Positions 5,591 to 7,357 of a stretch of DNA of 7,357 bases are shown one piece after another. Position numbers and translations under genes: made by a program. Location: contig DEUU01000384.1 in the NCBI GenBank assembly GCA_002362735.1, positions 1 to 7,357 on the forward strand. The letters run 5' to 3'. Each line of letters begins with the position of its first letter. Within the stretch, counting starts at the first letter, position 1. The notes beneath the pieces were generated by a model, which was not told the DNA's origin, made no database searches, and saw only the letters and a program-made list of their open reading frames with translations. This DNA comes from Dehalococcoidia bacterium UBA3254. Its GTDB lineage: Bacteria; Chloroflexota; Dehalococcoidia; Dehalococcoidales; UBA3254.

Positions 5591-6400
5591 TCATGGGTGC
5601 CGAATTACAGCCTTGCTGATTAGAGCAATAAGCTCGTCGATGCTTAGACTCTCCCTGGTTTTAGCCAGGAAACCGGTTTTATGAGCGAATTCAATTTCAG
5701 CACAATTGGCAATCAAGGAGAAGTTCACTGGCGTACCTTCATAGCGATAAAGCCTCCATCCCTCGCTGCGTCGGTCCCTGGAGATCACGATATCTGGTGG
5801 GTTTTCAACGAGCCGGCGAAATTCTTCCAGCCCATATGACTCCCGAGTTTCTCCGATCATAGCCGGTACGCCTGCAATTACCAGTCTGCGGCTACTTTTC
5901 CAGAAGTCAATCTGTTTTTTCAACCGGCGGGCGTCCTCAATCATGTGCTCTCCAAAATCTCTTAGCAATGGCAGAGATATCTGAGGGTCGGCGGCAAATC
6001 TATCAACCATCCAGTTCTCCACAGGATTACGATTGACCAGGTCATCCCCGGCCTTAAATTTTGCAGAGGCATTGACCGGACCAATACGGTCTACGCTGTC
6101 TTTGAAATTCCACCACGGCATGACAGACAAATCGGGCAGAAGCCCCAGGTAATCAGTCACCAGAACAAAAGAAGCCGGACACTCCAGTGACTGGTGATGG
6201 TCAAAATTCAGTTTCTCCGGTTCGTGACGGTTGCCGGTATCGATCACCCAAACACTTGAATCATCCAGCTCAGTGAGCGAAGGCTCCCTCCTTTCTACTC
6301 TGAATTCGAAATCGGAATGGACTGCCAGGACCAGGCTGATGGCCGTGACTTCATCAAAATGAGCGCTTCCGGGGTGAGTGACTATCAATCGTGCTTTCAT
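5591..6400 (-). CDS. MYG1/DHH-like putative metal-dependent phosphoesterase (UPF0160-like)
   Basis: The 269-residue protein has the metal-ligand pattern of the MYG1/DHH group. These are THPGSAHFDEVTA (8-20, compare the HxxxFHxDE start of MYG1), VIDTGNRHEP (52-61, supplying D54), FDHHQ (66-70, the DHH-type signature), and a later DSVD (101-104). The C-terminal part, with ISRDRRSEGWRLYRY (206-220) and FAHKTGFLAKTRE (238-250), also resembles MYG1. Family knowledge: MYG1 proteins are DHH-superfamily exonucleases or phosphoesterases acting on RNA, using divalent metals. The match is by motif only, and the protein is somewhat shorter than eukaryotic MYG1, so the substrate is not certain. The ATG at 6400 has GGAAGA about 7 nt upstream and lies 12 nt after the tex stop, suggesting cotranscription with tex. 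A 79-nt gap without a visible terminator follows. Confidence 0.75.
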   Translation of the reverse strand: MKARLIVTHPGSAHFDEVTAISLVLAVHSDFEFRVERREPSLTELDDSSVWVIDTGNRHEPEKLNFDHHQSLECPASFVLVTDYLGLLPDLSVMPWWNFKDSVDRIGPVNASAKFKAGDDLVNRNPVENWMVDRFAADPQISLPLLRDFGEHMIEDARRLKKQIDFWKSSRRLVIAGVPAMIGETRESYGLEEFRRLVENPPDIVISRDRRSEGWRLYRYEGTPVNFSLIANCAEIEFAHKTGFLAKTRESLSIDELIALISKAVIRHP

Positions 6401-6412
6401 GTTTATCTTCCA

Positions 6413-7357
6413 TTATTCATGCGTGTCTTTTATTTCGGGTTCTTTTTGCATCGAGAGAAAAATACGTTTCCGCGGCAGGTCAACTTCCAGGACCGTGACC
6501 TCGACCTTTTGTTGCAGCTTGACGATATCTCCGGGTCTTTTGACAAAGCGGTCAGCCAGTTTACTGATATGCACCAGGCCATCCTGATGGACACCGATAT
6601 CCACAAAAGCTCCGAAGTTGGTCACGTTCGTGACGATCCCCGGAATTTTCATTCCAGGCTTTAGTTGATCAATGCTGCGGACACCCGCCGCAAAGTGAAA
6701 TGCTTCAAACTGTTCCCTCGGGTCCCGGCCCGGTTTACTGAGTTCTTCAAGAATATCCGAGAGGGTCGGCAGTCCTACTTTATCATCAACATAATTATTT
6801 AAAATAATTTGCGCCCGCAGTCCAGAATTTTGCATCAAATCCCGGACTGAACAACCCATGTCCCTGGCCATCCTGTTCACCAGGGCATAATTTTCGGGAT
6901 GAATGGCGCTCGAGTCAAGTGGATTTTCTGCATTGCGGATACGTAAAAACCCGGCAGCCTGCTCAAAGGCTTTGGGACCCAGCCGGGGCACTTTCCTTAA
7001 CTCCTGACGACTTTTAAACGGTCCGTTCTCGTTACGATATTCTATAATATTTTTACCCAGGGTAGGCCCAATGCCGGATACATAGGTCAGGATTTGCACG
7101 CTTGCAGTATTTACCTCTACCCCTACCCGGTTAACACAGCTCATTACCACATCATCCAGACTTTGTTTAAGCCTGGTCTGTTCTACATCATGCTGGTACT
7201 GACCGACGCCGATAGATTTAGGATCGATCTTAACAAGTTCCGCCAGAGGGTCCATTAATCTCCGTCCGATGGATACCGATCCTCTTACAGTCAAATCATA
7301 TTCAGGGAATTCCTCTCTGGCAGCTTCTGAAGCGGAATAAATTGAAGCCCCGCTTTC
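6413..7357 (-). CDS. tex: Tex family RNA-binding transcription accessory protein, N-terminus cut by window edge
   Basis: The last 314 codons are visible, and the frame stays open to base 7357, so the 5' part is outside. The visible order is the end of the YqgF/RNase H-like domain ([13 protein letters not shown], then [19 protein letters not shown] and [11 protein letters not shown]), a helix-hairpin-helix region (about 84-142, [11 protein letters not shown] and [18 protein letters not shown]), and a C-terminal S1 RNA-binding domain (about 233-305, [21 protein letters not shown]). Tex proteins are usually 700-800 residues, so over half is missing here. Family role: a cytoplasmic nucleic-acid-binding factor associated with transcription and RNA metabolism. 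The protein ends about ten residues after the S1 domain, without the long basic tail seen in some homologues. The MYG1-like gene begins 12 nt downstream. A TTG at 7294 is an internal codon, not a start, because conserved Tex sequence continues upstream. Confidence 0.96.
   Translation of the reverse strand, partial: ESGASIYSASEAAREEFPEYDLTVRGSVSIGRRLMDPLAELVKIDPKSIGVGQYQHDVEQTRLKQSLDDVVMSCVNRVGVEVNTASVQILTYVSGIGPTLGKNIIEYRNENGPFKSRQELRKVPRLGPKAFEQAAGFLRIRNAENPLDSSAIHPENYALVNRMARDMGCSVRDLMQNSGLRAQIILNNYVDDKVGLPTLSDILEELSKPGRDPREQFEAFHFAAGVRSIDQLKPGMKIPGIVTNVTNFGAFVDIGVHQDGLVHISKLADRFVKRPGDIVKLQQKVEVTVLEVDLPRKRIFLSMQKEPEIKDTHE

Noticed and set aside
6317..6664. Plus-strand open frames across the MYG1-like/tex junction
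   Set aside because: They are shadows of two well-supported minus-strand genes.
1..7357. CRISPR array, tRNA, rRNA, insertion sequence, attachment site
   Set aside because: No repeat-spacer pattern, cloverleaf, transposase or flanking duplication was recognised in the window.

Overview
The window looks like a chromosomal segment of an anaerobic bacterium, most likely a Desulfobacterota (former Deltaproteobacteria) relative. The main hint is the regulator at 1972-2991: its GAF-like sensor (around residues 41-160) and the linker/LuxR-type HTH that follow are of a kind I associate with that lineage. The NuoE/NuoF-type flavoprotein pair of NAD(P)-linked hydrogenases or formate dehydrogenases fits an anaerobe. 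The taxonomic guess is inference from protein style, not proof.

Layout. (i) 1-1832, minus strand: a tightly coupled electron-transfer pair, a NuoE-like [2Fe-2S] protein followed after 1 nt by a NuoF-like FMN/NAD(H)-binding subunit that runs off the left edge. Any catalytic partner (FeFe hydrogenase, formate dehydrogenase or other) would lie beyond base 1. (ii) 1833-1971: a divergent AT-rich control region with a good sigma-70-like promoter pointing right and a perfect 12+12 bp inverted repeat. (iii) 1972-2991, plus strand: a one-component-like regulator (GAF-like sensor, coiled coil, LuxR HTH). (iv) 2915-4936, minus strand: a MoxR-family AAA+ ATPase and a CoxE-like VWA protein, translationally coupled; the VWA gene overlaps the regulator tail by 77 bp in convergent orientation. 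(v) 4978-5511, minus: an AT-rich DUF1697 gene. (vi) 5591-7357, minus: a MYG1/DHH-like putative metal-dependent phosphoesterase 12 nt downstream of tex, whose N-terminal part is outside the right edge.

How the parts may work together: the regulator is a natural candidate to control the divergent NuoE/NuoF operon, itself, or both through the palindrome. MoxR and VWA are a chaperone pair of the CoxD/CoxE type that remodels or helps mature some client, which cannot be named from the sequence. Tex and the MYG1-like protein form an RNA/nucleotide-linked housekeeping pair. Genes from tex to the VWA gene all read leftward with short gaps (3-79 nt), so at least partial cotranscription is plausible; no convincing intrinsic terminator was seen anywhere in the window.

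No clearly new system is demonstrated. The best leads are the palindromic control region, the antisense overlap, and the AT-rich DUF1697 gene with a possibly leaderless transcript.
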